Shown: positions 1 to 8,798 of the stretch, piece after piece
Numbering within the stretch: the stretch's first letter is position 1
Layout: each line of letters opens with the position of its first letter
Source: an uncultured bacterium
GTDB taxonomy: Bacteria; Cyanobacteriota; Vampirovibrionia; Gastranaerophilales; Gastranaerophilaceae
NCBI GenBank assembly: GCA_949292185.1
Contig: CASEYP010000030.1
Coordinates: 1 to 47,826 of the forward strand
Direction of reading: 5' to 3'
DNA length: 47,826 nt
Position numbers and translations under genes: made by a program
The notes under the pieces: model-generated
The model's input: the letters and a program-made list of their open reading frames with translations, nothing else
What the model was told of the DNA's origin: nothing
Database searches by the model: none

Positions 1-3000
1 ACTGATGGAATTACAGGTAACACTTTCTCACTAACAGAAGATACTTTTGTAACTCAAGACGGTGCAATCGGTACAACTAATAGAGATGCAGGTGCTACAA
101 CCCTGACTTTGAATATTAATGAACATACCCTATCAGGCAAGGGAACAAATGACTTTGACGGTATTACCGTTGCAAAAGACTATACATTGAATGTCAGCGG
201 TAAAGATGAAGCAAATCAAGGTACAATTACAAACTTTGATACCGCATTAACCAACAATGGAACATTAAATGTTTCAGATATCAATTTCGAAAACAATAAC
301 AAAGATATTGTAAACTCGGGAACTTTAAATCTTGCAGGAGCAAACACTTTTGCAAGCGGTATTGAAGGAAACGGCTCAACAAATATCTTATCAGGAACAA
401 CCACAAACAATGGTACAATTACACAAAACACAGTATCAATTTCAGACGGTGCAACACTTAACACTGATGCAAGCGAATTAATCACAAGTGCAGGTGTTAC
501 AAACGCCGGTACTTTACAATTTACAGGCGGAGAAAATGCTAACGCTATAACAGGTGGTGGTACAACTCAAATTTCAGGTGATGTTATAAACAATGCTTTA
601 ATTTCTCAAACAATTAATATTACAAGCGACTCATCGCTAAAAACCTCAGCCGATAATATTGGCGGTGCTGTTCAAAACGCAGCAGAACTTGAAATTACAG
701 GCGGAAAACTTGCTAATAACGTTACAGGCACTGGTAATGTAACCGTAAGTGGTGAATTAACAAATAATGCAATTTTAGAGGCAAATTTACTTACCTTGAA
801 TAGCAATATTTTAGGTACTGGTGATTTGAGCTTAAGCGGTACAAATGATATTTCAGGTAACACAAATATAATTTCGCAAAATTCGATAACAAATACAGGT
901 GATTTAACAGCAAATGTTGGTCAAATCACTTTAACAGACGGTATGACAAATAACAGTAACTTGAACTTAAAAGGCGGAGTTGATTCTGCGCTTGAAAATA
1001 AATTAGCAATTTCAGGCTCAGGAACTACAATCTTTACTGATAAAGTTAATAACACGGCAAAAATAGACCAAGCAGTTGTTAATAACGGTGAATTAACTTC
1101 TTCTGCCGATAATATTACGGGAACTGTTGATAATACTGGTACTTACAATATTCAAGGCGGAACTATTGCGAAAGCCATTTCAGGAAACGGCATAATTAAC
1201 ATTTCTGATGCAGTAACATCAAATGTTCAAAATACCGCAACGGGTGAAGTTAATATCCTTGAAGGAGCAACACTAGCACTCGGCGGCGGGCAAACAGAAT
1301 TGTTTAAAAATGCAAGCAGTGTAAATGCTCAAAATGGTTCAACAATTAACTTGATTAACGGTTCATCTGCAACAACAAATATGGATAATTTAGTAGTTGC
1401 TTCTGGTGATAATGTTAACTTGCAAATTGATTGGAATGATGTTTTTGATTCAACATCATCAAATGTAAATGGTAATTTATATCTTACAAAAATTGATTTA
1501 ACTTCAACAAGCGGTGGTGCTGATAATTATACTTTAACAAGCAATTTGAAGGATAAACTCAGCTTAGGTCAAAATATTGAACTTGCAGCAAATGAAAACA
1601 CTAATAATTATATTGCTTATGATTCAACAACCGGCGCTTTACATTCAAGTAAAGAAACTCTTGTAAGCGCAATTTCAACAAAAAATGAAACAAACAGAGT
1701 ATATCAAATGATAAAAGATGAAGAAGTTTTATCTGATCTTGGTACAATGGCAGGTACTGATTCAACCCTTATCGTAAATGGTGCAGGAAACGAAATTAAA
1801 GGGAATGATAATGCAGGTGCTACAATTGACACAGGTAATACGCTCACATTTAATAACATAAAAAACATTGACGGATTTAAAGATGACTTGTTTGCAACAA
1901 ACGATGGAACAATTAATCTGTCTAATGTAACATTAAACGATAAAGTAACAGGTAATGGCGTTGTTAATATTAATGGTAATTCAACGATTAATAATTCAAT
2001 CACAAATGCAATTAACCTGAACTCAGGCTATTTAACCTTAGGTCAAACAGGAGACTTGTCTCAAGCAGCATCACTTGTTGCACAAGGCGGTGGTTTGAGC
2101 TTGCAAAACGGTGCAATTCAAAATACAAATCTTGGAAATCTTATACTAAATAACGATTTGGATTTAAGACTTGACGGAAACTTTGCAAATCAAACACTTG
2201 ATACAATAACTGCAAATAATTTTGAGACTAATGGAAACAACATTAATATCTCAAATATTAATGTATTAAGTGCAACAACTCAAAAATCCTTCTCAATATC
2301 ACCATTAGGTGAAGGCATGGATGGTGCAGTGAGAGACGCTCTTGCTGGTGCCATTCAATACACTGGAAGTGACATAACTTATGGTTCTATATATAAATAT
2401 ACTGCAAGTTATGATCCAACAACTGCCATGTTTAACTTTGGATTAGCAGGCGGTGGCGGATATGAAAGCTACAACCCTTCTGTTGTGGCAGCTCCAGTTG
2501 CAGCACAGTTAGGCGGATATTTAAGTCAATTAAATTCTTATGATAACGCTTTCCGTAATATGGATATGTACATGTTAATGACAAAAGAACAACGTCAAGC
2601 AATGAAGATGCGTAATAAATATGCCTCAATTGCTAACAATAACATAGTATTTGATCCTACAGTAAGTCGATATGAAAATAAAGCTGGATGGTTTAGACCT
2701 TATGCAACATTTGAAAATGTGCCTTTAAATAACGGTCCAAAAGTATCCAATGTGGCTTATGGTTCATATTTTGGTGCGGATTCCGAACTCTATGATTTAG
2801 GTCATGGATGGGATGGTATGTGGAGTGTATATGGAGGATATAATGGCTCTCATCAATCATATGACGGTGTTAGCATATACCAAAACGGCGGAACTTTAGG
2901 TGCTGTTGGTATGGCATACAAGGGTAATTTCTTTACCGGATTAACAGCAAATGTAGGCGCCAATGCCGGAGAAGCAAGTTCAATGTTCGGACACGAAGAT

Positions 3001-3531
3001 TTTGCGATGTTAATGACTGGTGTTGCTTCAAAAACCGGTTATAACATTGAACTTGCAAAAGGTAAATTTATAATCCAACCAAGCTTCTTGATATCATATA
3101 CATTTGTAAACACTTTTGACTATAAGAACGCAGCAGGAGTAAGCATAAGTTCAGATCCTTTACACGCAATACAGTTGGAACCCGGAATCAAATTTATCGG
3201 GAATCTTAAAAACGGGTGGCAGCCGTATTTGGGTGTAAGTTTTATTTGGAACGTTATGGATCGTACTCATTTCCAAGCAAATGATATAGCATTGCCGAAT
3301 CTGTCAGTAGATCCTTTTGTAAAATATGGTGTTGGTATAAGAAAAGCTTGGGGTGAAAAATTCACCGGATATTTCCAAACATACATTACAAATGGTGGCA
3401 GAAACGGTGTTGGTTTACAATTCGGATTCAGATGGACTTTGGGTAAAACTCGTAATAGTGACCAAAAAACAAGCGGTAATATCCCTGAATTATCAAAAAC
3501 ACAAATAAAATTAAGTAATACAGGTTATTAG
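1..3531 (+). CDS. Autotransporter (type Va) adhesin-like protein, 5' end outside window
   Basis: The frame is open from base 1, so this is the 3' part of a longer gene; an internal TTG at 109 is not a credible start. The passenger is a low-complexity Asn/Thr/Gly-rich repeat (units such as VNNTGTL, ITGNGT, NNGTI), typical of right-handed beta-helix passengers. From about base 2680 the sequence changes to alternating aromatic/small residues (GWFRPYATFEN, WSVYGGYNGS, YFQTYITNGG), which fits a C-terminal autotransporter beta-barrel. The last barrel strand reads GLQFGFRW, a plausible BAM-type signal. Family knowledge: the barrel inserts in the outer membrane and the passenger is exposed. Odd: about 28 polar residues follow the final strand, whereas autotransporters normally end at the strand. 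A Skp-like chaperone gene follows 47 bp downstream. The type is secure; any ligand is unknown. Confidence 0.9.
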   Translation, partial: TDGITGNTFSLTEDTFVTQDGAIGTTNRDAGATTLTLNINEHTLSGKGTNDFDGITVAKDYTLNVSGKDEANQGTITNFDTALTNNGTLNVSDINFENNNKDIVNSGTLNLAGANTFASGIEGNGSTNILSGTTTNNGTITQNTVSISDGATLNTDASELITSAGVTNAGTLQFTGGENANAITGGGTTQISGDVINNALISQTINITSDSSLKTSADNIGGAVQNAAELEITGGKLANNVTGTGNVTVSGELTNNAILEANLLTLNSNILGTGDLSLSGTNDISGNTNIISQNSITNTGDLTANVGQITLTDGMTNNSNLNLKGGVDSALENKLAISGSGTTIFTDKVNNTAKIDQAVVNNGELTSSADNITGTVDNTGTYNIQGGTIAKAISGNGIINISDAVTSNVQNTATGEVNILEGATLALGGGQTELFKNASSVNAQNGSTINLINGSSATTNMDNLVVASGDNVNLQIDWNDVFDSTSSNVNGNLYLTKIDLTSTSGGADNYTLTSNLKDKLSLGQNIELAANENTNNYIAYDSTTGALHSSKETLVSAISTKNETNRVYQMIKDEEVLSDLGTMAGTDSTLIVNGAGNEIKGNDNAGATIDTGNTLTFNNIKNIDGFKDDLFATNDGTINLSNVTLNDKVTGNGVVNINGNSTINNSITNAINLNSGYLTLGQTGDLSQAASLVAQGGGLSLQNGAIQNTNLGNLILNNDLDLRLDGNFANQTLDTITANNFETNGNNINISNINVLSATTQKSFSISPLGEGMDGAVRDALAGAIQYTGSDITYGSIYKYTASYDPTTAMFNFGLAGGGGYESYNPSVVAAPVAAQLGGYLSQLNSYDNAFRNMDMYMLMTKEQRQAMKMRNKYASIANNNIVFDPTVSRYENKAGWFRPYATFENVPLNNGPKVSNVAYGSYFGADSELYDLGHGWDGMWSVYGGYNGSHQSYDGVSIYQNGGTLGAVGMAYKGNFFTGLTANVGANAGEASSMFGHEDFAMLMTGVASKTGYNIELAKGKFIIQPSFLISYTFVNTFDYKNAAGVSISSDPLHAIQLEPGIKFIGNLKNGWQPYLGVSFIWNVMDRTHFQANDIALPNLSVDPFVKYGVGIRKAWGEKFTGYFQTYITNGGRNGVGLQFGFRWTLGKTRNSDQKTSGNIPELSKTQIKLSNTGY

Positions 3532-3556
3532 TAAAGGGAAACGTTATTACCTTTAC
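3531..3556 (+). other. Intercistronic hairpin
   Basis: A 7-bp inverted repeat (GTAAAGG / CCTTTAC) lies between the autotransporter stop and the chaperone gene. No T-run follows and the next gene's ribosome binding site (aaggag) is just downstream. It is more likely an RNA-processing or stability element, or a weak attenuator, than a full terminator. Confidence 0.35.
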
Positions 3557-3578
3557 ATATTAAATAAGGAGAAAATAA

Positions 3579-4046
3579 ATGAAAAAACAAATTACAACAT
3601 TAACAGTCGCTGCAGCAGCATTTGTTGTAGGACTTGGTTTCAACAACTTTGCGATGTCAGATGTCCCTGTGAATTATAATGTGGCAGTTGTTGATGTAAA
3701 TGCAGTTGTTGCAAAATCCGCTCAGGTACAAGCTTTGAAAAAAGAACAACAAGAAAAGTTGCAAGAATTGCAAAAATGGCTTGAAACTGTAAGAGCTGAT
3801 GTTCAAAAACAATCAACCAAAGAAGGTAAAGAAAAACTTGTTAAAAAGTATGATGCAGAATTTGCAAAAAAACAAGAGGCAATTAAAAAGAACTATTCCA
3901 ATAAACTTCAAGCAATCGATAAAAGCATAAGTGCAACAATTGCTGCTGAAGCAAAGGCGAAAAATTATAATTTAGTACTTTCTAAAAGCATGGTTTTGTA
4001 TGGTGGTGATGATATAACTGCAAGTATTTCAAAAATTGTGAAATAA
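3579..4046 (+). CDS. OmpH/Skp-family periplasmic chaperone
   Basis: The 155-residue product is the usual size for Skp/OmpH. Residues 1-27 form a Sec signal peptide (MKKQ basic start, AAAAFVVGLGF core). A beta-strand typical of the family follows (YNVAVVDVNAVV), then a long Lys/Gln/Glu-rich coiled coil (about 52-130) and a C-terminal strand segment (YNLVLSKSMVLYG), which matches the Skp 'jellyfish' layout. Family role: a holdase for unfolded outer-membrane proteins crossing the periplasm. It starts 47 bp after the autotransporter stop with a strong ribosome site (aaggag), so the two are probably co-transcribed and the chaperone may serve that autotransporter among others. Confidence 0.88.
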   Translation: MKKQITTLTVAAAAFVVGLGFNNFAMSDVPVNYNVAVVDVNAVVAKSAQVQALKKEQQEKLQELQKWLETVRADVQKQSTKEGKEKLVKKYDAEFAKKQEAIKKNYSNKLQAIDKSISATIAAEAKAKNYNLVLSKSMVLYGGDDITASISKIVK

Positions 4047-4063
4047 TTGCTTTATATTGGATA

Positions 4064-4095
4064 AAAAGAGTCTCGATAATAGAGGCTCTTTTTGT
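4064..4095 (+). terminator. Intrinsic terminator after the OmpH gene
   Basis: A GC-containing hairpin (AGAGTCTC / GAGGCTCT, one G-T wobble) is followed by TTTTT and sits 18 bp after the chaperone stop. Confidence 0.8.
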
Positions 4096-4156
4096 ATAAA
4101 ATAATTAAGATTTGTACCAAAATAATCATACTAACCGTACACCATAATCAAACCAT

Positions 4157-5086
4157 GTGTTCCTTTACATAGATGAAGATTTAAAAGAGTTAGAAAGTAT
4201 AAAGCCTTATGAAAGTAGGGAAAATACTCATTCAAAAGTTATTGCGTATTTATTGAAAACTAATTCTGAATTCTTAAGTAAAATGGTTGAATGTGCAGGA
4301 ATTTCAAATAGTAAGAACTTAAATCTTGAAAATACATATATTGGTACAGAGGTTGACAATCGCAAAGATATTGAAATAAAAAATGATGATTTTGTCATTG
4401 TAATAGAAAATAAATATAAAGATAGAAACAGAAAAAAGGTTGGAAAAATAGATCAGCTTATAGTATATGAAGATTATATAAATACAAAATATCCAACTTT
4501 GGAAAAGAGATATATCTATTTAAGACCATTTCAACATGAGCTTGGTGAGGAGTGTAAGAATTGGAAAACTATGACATATCAAGATTTGTTAAATCTTTTA
4601 TATCTCCTTAATAATAAAGATGAATATATAGAAAGATATAAAAAAATTATAGAAAAAATTTATGAACCGCAGACAATATGTATTTTGGCTCTAAAGGATG
4701 TCTTTAATATTGATGATGAAGTTATAGATATAGATAATGTAAGAGGGGATATAAACGGTTATTCTATTCGTATACGCTTGGGTGATGAGTATGGTAGTTT
4801 TTTGGAAGTCGAGCATGATAATCCTGTTGAAAAGAAGGGAACAATTAGCATATGTTTAACCGTTAAAGATGAAGATAAAACATATAAGGATAATGAACTC
4901 TTTGAAATATTAAAAAATTGTAAGAAGCTTACTTATGCAAATAAAAATAATTATGAATATGCCAGTGAAAAAATTTGTAATATGAATAAATATTCACCTG
5001 AATATATAAAAGAAAAAATTGAAAATTCAAAAATCGTTAGTGTTTTAGCGCAAAAAAAAATATTTTTAGTTTTTCCCTTTCTTTGA
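4157..5086 (+). CDS. PD-(D/E)XK nuclease superfamily protein
   Basis: This is a 309-residue protein. The restriction-endonuclease-like core is at residues 62-125: NRKDIEI gives the first metal-binding Asp (D71), FVIVIENKYK gives the E-x-K motif (E84, K86), and IDQLIVYEDYI continues the helix. An upstream Glu in SRENTHS (E22) could complete the site. The motif pattern resembles stand-alone PD-(D/E)XK nucleases found in many gut bacteria, some linked to defence, but no methylase or partner gene is adjacent. The start is uncertain: GTG at 4157 is the only early start in frame (a stop is at 4145) and no good ribosome site precedes it. The C-terminus ends in a short hydrophobic run after an A10 tract near 5050, where a frameshift could have altered it. 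The fold is likely; substrate and role are unknown. Confidence 0.7.
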   Translation: MFLYIDEDLKELESIKPYESRENTHSKVIAYLLKTNSEFLSKMVECAGISNSKNLNLENTYIGTEVDNRKDIEIKNDDFVIVIENKYKDRNRKKVGKIDQLIVYEDYINTKYPTLEKRYIYLRPFQHELGEECKNWKTMTYQDLLNLLYLLNNKDEYIERYKKIIEKIYEPQTICILALKDVFNIDDEVIDIDNVRGDINGYSIRIRLGDEYGSFLEVEHDNPVEKKGTISICLTVKDEDKTYKDNELFEILKNCKKLTYANKNNYEYASEKICNMNKYSPEYIKEKIENSKIVSVLAQKKIFLVFPFL

Positions 5087-5103
5087 AAGGATAATAAAAA
5101 TAT

Positions 5104-5496
5104 ATGGATGTACACTCTCGTTCTTCTATAAATTTTAAGGCTAATGTATCTCAATCAGTGTTATATCAAATTCAAAGACAGCTTAAGCATTGTGAAAGTA
5201 AGAAAAAATGCTTTGCAATGGTTAGAAATAATTTAGATAATATAAAAAATTGGGGTAGTCCTGATTCTAGTATCGTAGTTGCAAAAGATTTTTGGGGCAG
5301 ATATAGATTAGGTGTTCAATGCCAGGTTGCTCCTGGTTTGAGATTATCTTGGGCTATAAATAATTTGAAAGCTAAGACTGAGTTATCTCAATTTATATCT
5401 TTGACGCAAGCTCATATTGAGCAGACTGAAACTTCTATTAAATATTTATATAAAAAATACGGAATTGATATTTTTAAAAAATATCAAGATTTATAG
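5104..5496 (+). CDS. Small unknown protein with N-terminal NFKA motif
   Basis: I do not recognise a family for this 130-residue protein. It starts at ATG 5104 with an AAGGA element about 11 bases upstream. There is no signal peptide or membrane segment. The first residues contain INFKAN (about 9-14), part of a motif shared with several other small proteins in the window (see findings). The middle has aromatic, beta-like sequence (KDFWGRYRLGVQCQV) and the C-terminus is helical and Lys-rich. It lies 17 bp after the nuclease-like gene and may be co-transcribed with it, though it looks like a member of the motif group rather than an immunity partner. Confidence 0.65.
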   Translation: MDVHSRSSINFKANVSQSVLYQIQRQLKHCESKKKCFAMVRNNLDNIKNWGSPDSSIVVAKDFWGRYRLGVQCQVAPGLRLSWAINNLKAKTELSQFISLTQAHIEQTETSIKYLYKKYGIDIFKKYQDL

Positions 5497-5581
5497 GGTT
5501 TATAATTTTTATTAAATTTCGTGTATTTGTTAAGTGTGCAATTTTTTATTTTTCTTGTGTTTACGCTAAAATGATTAATAC

Positions 5582-6865
5582 ATGAAAAGATTTTTTGTAT
5601 TTATTTTACTTTTAATAAGTACTATATCCCCAATTTATGCCGTAGATTCAAGTAAATTGGCACATTCTGAATCTGATAGGCATAAAATAACTCTTGAAGA
5701 GGCTATGAATATGGCCTTAGAGGGTAATATTGAGCTGCAAGAACAAAGAAAAAATTTAGGAATATCTGAGTATGCGGTTAAAAAAGCTGCTGCGTTTAAA
5801 AATCCGCAATTTCAATCTAATTTATTAATGGGTCCTATTGCAAGAGGTAATTCCAGCCAAATTGGTCTTATGTTGCCTGTCGAAGTTTTAAAACGTGGTG
5901 AACGTAAAAAGGCAGCATTGTCAGAATTAGATTATACTCAGAATAAAATTAAGGATTATGAATTTAAGTTAAAACTTAGAGTAAGAACCTCTTATTTCAA
6001 TTTACTGGTTGCAAAATCTGAGTTAAAAATATTAGAAGAGCGCAAGGAATTGTTAGAAGAGTTACTAGAAATATCTAAAAAGAAGCCAAAATCTTCGCAA
6101 AATTATGAAATTGATGTTTTGCAAGCTGATATGCGTTTGAAAAAAATATTGGTCCAAATAAACCGAGCTCAGGCAAACATAAGAACAGCGCAGTATAGTT
6201 TTAATAAGGTTTTGAATCTTGCAAATAATCCTACCTTATACGACTCAAAAGAAGATTCTGTGTTTGGTCAAGAGTTTTTTACGAAGTTAGAGTTGCCAAG
6301 TTACGATGAATTAGAAGAAGTTGCTTTCCAAAATCGTTATGATATAAAAATGGCAGAATCAAAGATAATTAAGGCTAAAAGAGATTTGTCAGTAGTAACA
6401 AAACAGAGAATTCCTGATTTATATATTTCAGGTGGATATGCGTTTGCTCATGATGGAACTTCAGGTGCTTATGTTGGAGCAGGAGTTGATATTCCTTCAT
6501 TGTATTTGTATACACCGGAGATTAAAAGTGCAAAATTAGAGCTTGATAAGGCTCAATTAGAGTATAATTCTATTATAAATATTACTAAAAATGTAATTCA
6601 TACAAATCACGACAAGTTTATAATGGCTCAAGAAAATGTTGAGCATTATAAAGATATATTAGATGAGTCAAATAAAATTTTGAATTTATCCAAGCAGCGT
6701 TATAAAAAAGGTCAAACATCCTTAACAAATTTGATTATCGTTGAACATTCACATCAAGAATTATTGAATGAGTTTATTGATGCGATGAAAGAATATTATA
6801 ACGCATATATGGCATTATTGCAGGAATTGGGATTAGATAACTGGACTATTGATATAGATTTATAA
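5582..6865 (+). CDS. TolC-family outer-membrane efflux protein
   Basis: The 427-residue product fits the TolC/OEP family (usually 400-480). A Sec signal peptide (residues 1-20, ending SPIYA) is followed by ITLEEAMNMALEGNIELQEQ, the standard first helix of OEP proteins, then two related halves of long alpha-helices with short beta segments (QFQSNLLMGP; IPDLYISGGYAF). Family role: a trimeric channel through the outer membrane and periplasm, used with an inner-membrane pump and adaptor. No pump or adaptor genes are nearby, so the partner must be elsewhere. No Shine-Dalgarno site precedes the ATG, and a TAAAAT box lies 9 bp upstream, so the mRNA may be leaderless. Confidence 0.9.
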   Translation: MKRFFVFILLLISTISPIYAVDSSKLAHSESDRHKITLEEAMNMALEGNIELQEQRKNLGISEYAVKKAAAFKNPQFQSNLLMGPIARGNSSQIGLMLPVEVLKRGERKKAALSELDYTQNKIKDYEFKLKLRVRTSYFNLLVAKSELKILEERKELLEELLEISKKKPKSSQNYEIDVLQADMRLKKILVQINRAQANIRTAQYSFNKVLNLANNPTLYDSKEDSVFGQEFFTKLELPSYDELEEVAFQNRYDIKMAESKIIKAKRDLSVVTKQRIPDLYISGGYAFAHDGTSGAYVGAGVDIPSLYLYTPEIKSAKLELDKAQLEYNSIINITKNVIHTNHDKFIMAQENVEHYKDILDESNKILNLSKQRYKKGQTSLTNLIIVEHSHQELLNEFIDAMKEYYNAYMALLQELGLDNWTIDIDL

Positions 6866-6871
6866 CATATA

Positions 6872-6905
6872 AAAACGGCACTGATTTTTTAAAATCAGTG
6901 CCGTT
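6872..6905. terminator. Bidirectional intrinsic terminator
   Basis: A near-perfect palindrome (AACGGCACTGATTTT / AAATCAGTGCCGTT) sits between the convergent TolC-family and AIM24 genes, with an A-tract on one side and T-tract within the stem, so it can serve both strands. Confidence 0.85.
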
Positions 6906-6924
6906 GAAGTTTTTGCAATTTGTA

Positions 6925-7632
6925 TTAACTCTCACTGTATGCAGGATAAATAATGCTTCCCGGTTGAACTACGACAAATCCATCACCTTCAAATTTCATT
7001 TGAATAGAATCACCACTGCCTCTACCTATTAAGGTCTTTACAGAAATATCGGTTTTAAAGCTGGTTTTAAGATTTGCAGACCAAGCTATTGTTGCAGATG
7101 GATCTGTCATAACAGGTTTATCAGGTGTTACTTTTAGTGTTAAAGGTTCGTACATTGTTGTAATTGCAAGCATACCATTACCCTTTATTTCAATATTTGT
7201 CAATCCTCCTGCCATCATTGAACTTAGTTTCATTAATTTGACATCCCATTTTAAAGATGGCTCGAAAGCAAGAACATTTGAACCGTTTACGATAATACTA
7301 TCTCCATTTAGATTAAGTATAGAAATCTTTTTACCTTCATCTGCAATATAAACTTTTCCTGTTCCTTGAGCTTTTACAAGTGCACTACTTTCTCCAGATA
7401 CAAAACGTTTTACTACATTTTTAATTCCGTGTTCAAATAAATTTTCCAATGTGAATTTTACATCTCCTGTATAGGCAACCATTGCTCCTTTTTTTATCCA
7501 AGCTAAATTGTTGGATAAATTGATTTCCATAATACGTTGAGTTTCTTGTTCAAAAAATCCCTCGTTTTTGTCTTGTTGACTTGTTGTTTTTACAAAATCT
7601 TCAACGCTGTATCTTGTAATTGTTTCTGTCAT
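6925..7632 (-). CDS. AIM24 family protein
   Basis: The 235-residue product resembles the AIM24/TIGR00266 beta-helix family. Diagnostic stretches are WIKKGAMVAYTGDVKF, the Gly-rich turns AQGTGKVYIAD and IKGNGMLAIT, and the C-terminal GDSIQMKFEGDGFVVVQP. A signature segment KWDVKL with an SSMMAGG turn lies mid-protein. The biochemical role of bacterial members is not established; the mitochondrial homologue affects inner-membrane organisation. There is no signal peptide or membrane helix. The ATG is preceded by AAGGAG at good spacing. It is monocistronic between two terminators. Confidence 0.85.
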   Translation of the reverse strand: MTETITRYSVEDFVKTTSQQDKNEGFFEQETQRIMEINLSNNLAWIKKGAMVAYTGDVKFTLENLFEHGIKNVVKRFVSGESSALVKAQGTGKVYIADEGKKISILNLNGDSIIVNGSNVLAFEPSLKWDVKLMKLSSMMAGGLTNIEIKGNGMLAITTMYEPLTLKVTPDKPVMTDPSATIAWSANLKTSFKTDISVKTLIGRGSGDSIQMKFEGDGFVVVQPGSIIYPAYSES

Positions 7633-7700
7633 ATAAATCTCCTTATCTTGACCATGAAGTTTATTTTAACATTTAATGTTTAAATTCGTCAAATTAATAT

Positions 7701-7738
7701 AAAAAATCGGATAACATTGTATATTTATCCGATTTTTT
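7701..7738 (-). terminator. Intrinsic terminator
   Basis: A perfect 14-bp inverted repeat (AAAAAATCGGATAA / TTATCCGATTTTTT) is directly downstream of the minus-strand gene that ends at 7765. Confidence 0.8.
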
Positions 7739-7764
7739 AGGTTTTAAAAGTTTAATATTATTTG

Positions 7765-8358
7765 TTATTTATTATCTTCAATAAAAGCTTGAGTGATTTT
7801 TTTATCTGCGTTTTCAACTTTTGCGCCTGGTGCAAACATTCCGATACCAATACCAATTGCCGCACCAAATAGCGCTCCATATTTTAGCGCAGGTTTAGCT
7901 ATAGTTTTTAAGTCAATTTTTTTGAAAAGGTTTTCTTTATTTGAAAATAGGTTTCTTAATTTGCTAGCTGCATTTTTGTAGTTTTCTTTTTCTAAAAGTT
8001 CATTGATTATAGACCAAGTACTACCTTTTTTATAGTCTTTAATTGCTTCTTTATAATCAACATTAAGTTTATCTACTAAATTATTTATTTTATTAGCTTT
8101 ATTATTTTCAAGGTAGCTATTTATTGCGGCTCCTGCAGCTCCGCCAAGGGCTGTCATTCCTGCCATTATGCCTAAACCTTCATTAGAAGCTTTATTCATA
8201 GCGCGTTTTCTTGCAGAAACAAATTCATCGACTTCTTCTGGAGTGGAGATAATTGTTCTTCTATTTCCAAGATCTCTATCGTATACACTTATAGTTTGAG
8301 TTTCTCCTCTAACAGGTCCTACTGTTGGATTTGAGTTTTGTACTGTGTAAATAATCAT
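7765..8358 (-). CDS. Unknown protein with two glycine-zipper hydrophobic segments
   Basis: No family is recognised for this 197-residue protein. Two short hydrophobic Gly/Ala-rich segments (about 61-80, GIMAGMTALGGAAGAA; about 163-182, GALFGAAIGIGIGMF) flank a charged helical middle (about 85-155), which suggests membrane association through glycine-zipper helices. The N-terminal 50 residues are polar and beta-like. It begins 32 bp downstream of the 110-residue membrane protein gene, so the two are probably one transcript that ends at the hairpin at 7701-7738. Confidence 0.65.
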   Translation of the reverse strand: MIIYTVQNSNPTVGPVRGETQTISVYDRDLGNRRTIISTPEEVDEFVSARKRAMNKASNEGLGIMAGMTALGGAAGAAINSYLENNKANKINNLVDKLNVDYKEAIKDYKKGSTWSIINELLEKENYKNAASKLRNLFSNKENLFKKIDLKTIAKPALKYGALFGAAIGIGIGMFAPGAKVENADKKITQAFIEDNK

Positions 8359-8390
8359 TTTACCTTCTTCATTTTTATATTTTTATCTGT

Positions 8391-8723
8391 TTAATTATTA
8401 TTTTGTTTTGTTGTTTCAACGCCTTTAGCATCTTTTATTATAAATGGCCTTACAAATGCCCAAGTCCCGTATAAAGAGGTTAGAGCTCCAATTATATTCA
8501 AGGGCTTAGATAATTTTGGATGCTTGTTAAGTAAGGAACCTATAGTTATTAGAGTTGTTCCTGTCATTATTCCTAAGTAGCCTTTGAATATCGTTCTTGG
8601 AACGACTATTGTATCTGTCATATCTGCAGAATTTTTTGTTTTTTCGTGGAACATACTTAAATAATCTTTTCGGTTATTATTTGAGTTTGCTGTAAAATTT
8701 GGTCCTATTTTACTAATTTGCAT
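8391..8723 (-). CDS. Small membrane protein with N-terminal NFTAN motif
   Basis: This 110-residue protein has the segment PNFTAN at residues 8-13, the motif shared with other genes here. After a polar stretch come two predicted membrane helices (about 47-63, YLGIMTGTTLITIGSLL, and 75-93, LNIIGALTSLYGTWAFV). There is no Sec signal at the start. No function is assignable. It is the first gene of a probable two-gene operon with the glycine-zipper protein. Confidence 0.65.
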   Translation of the reverse strand: MQISKIGPNFTANSNNNRKDYLSMFHEKTKNSADMTDTIVVPRTIFKGYLGIMTGTTLITIGSLLNKHPKLSKPLNIIGALTSLYGTWAFVRPFIIKDAKGVETTKQNNN

Positions 8724-8798
8724 GATAAATTTCCTATATTGATTTATTATAAATCGGTAAAGAAAATTTTTTGTTATTTTACAGTATAAAATTAGGAA

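Noticed and set aside
4157..5496. Toxin-antitoxin or restriction-immunity pair
   Set aside because: The second gene shows no methylase or antitoxin features and belongs to the N-terminal-motif group.
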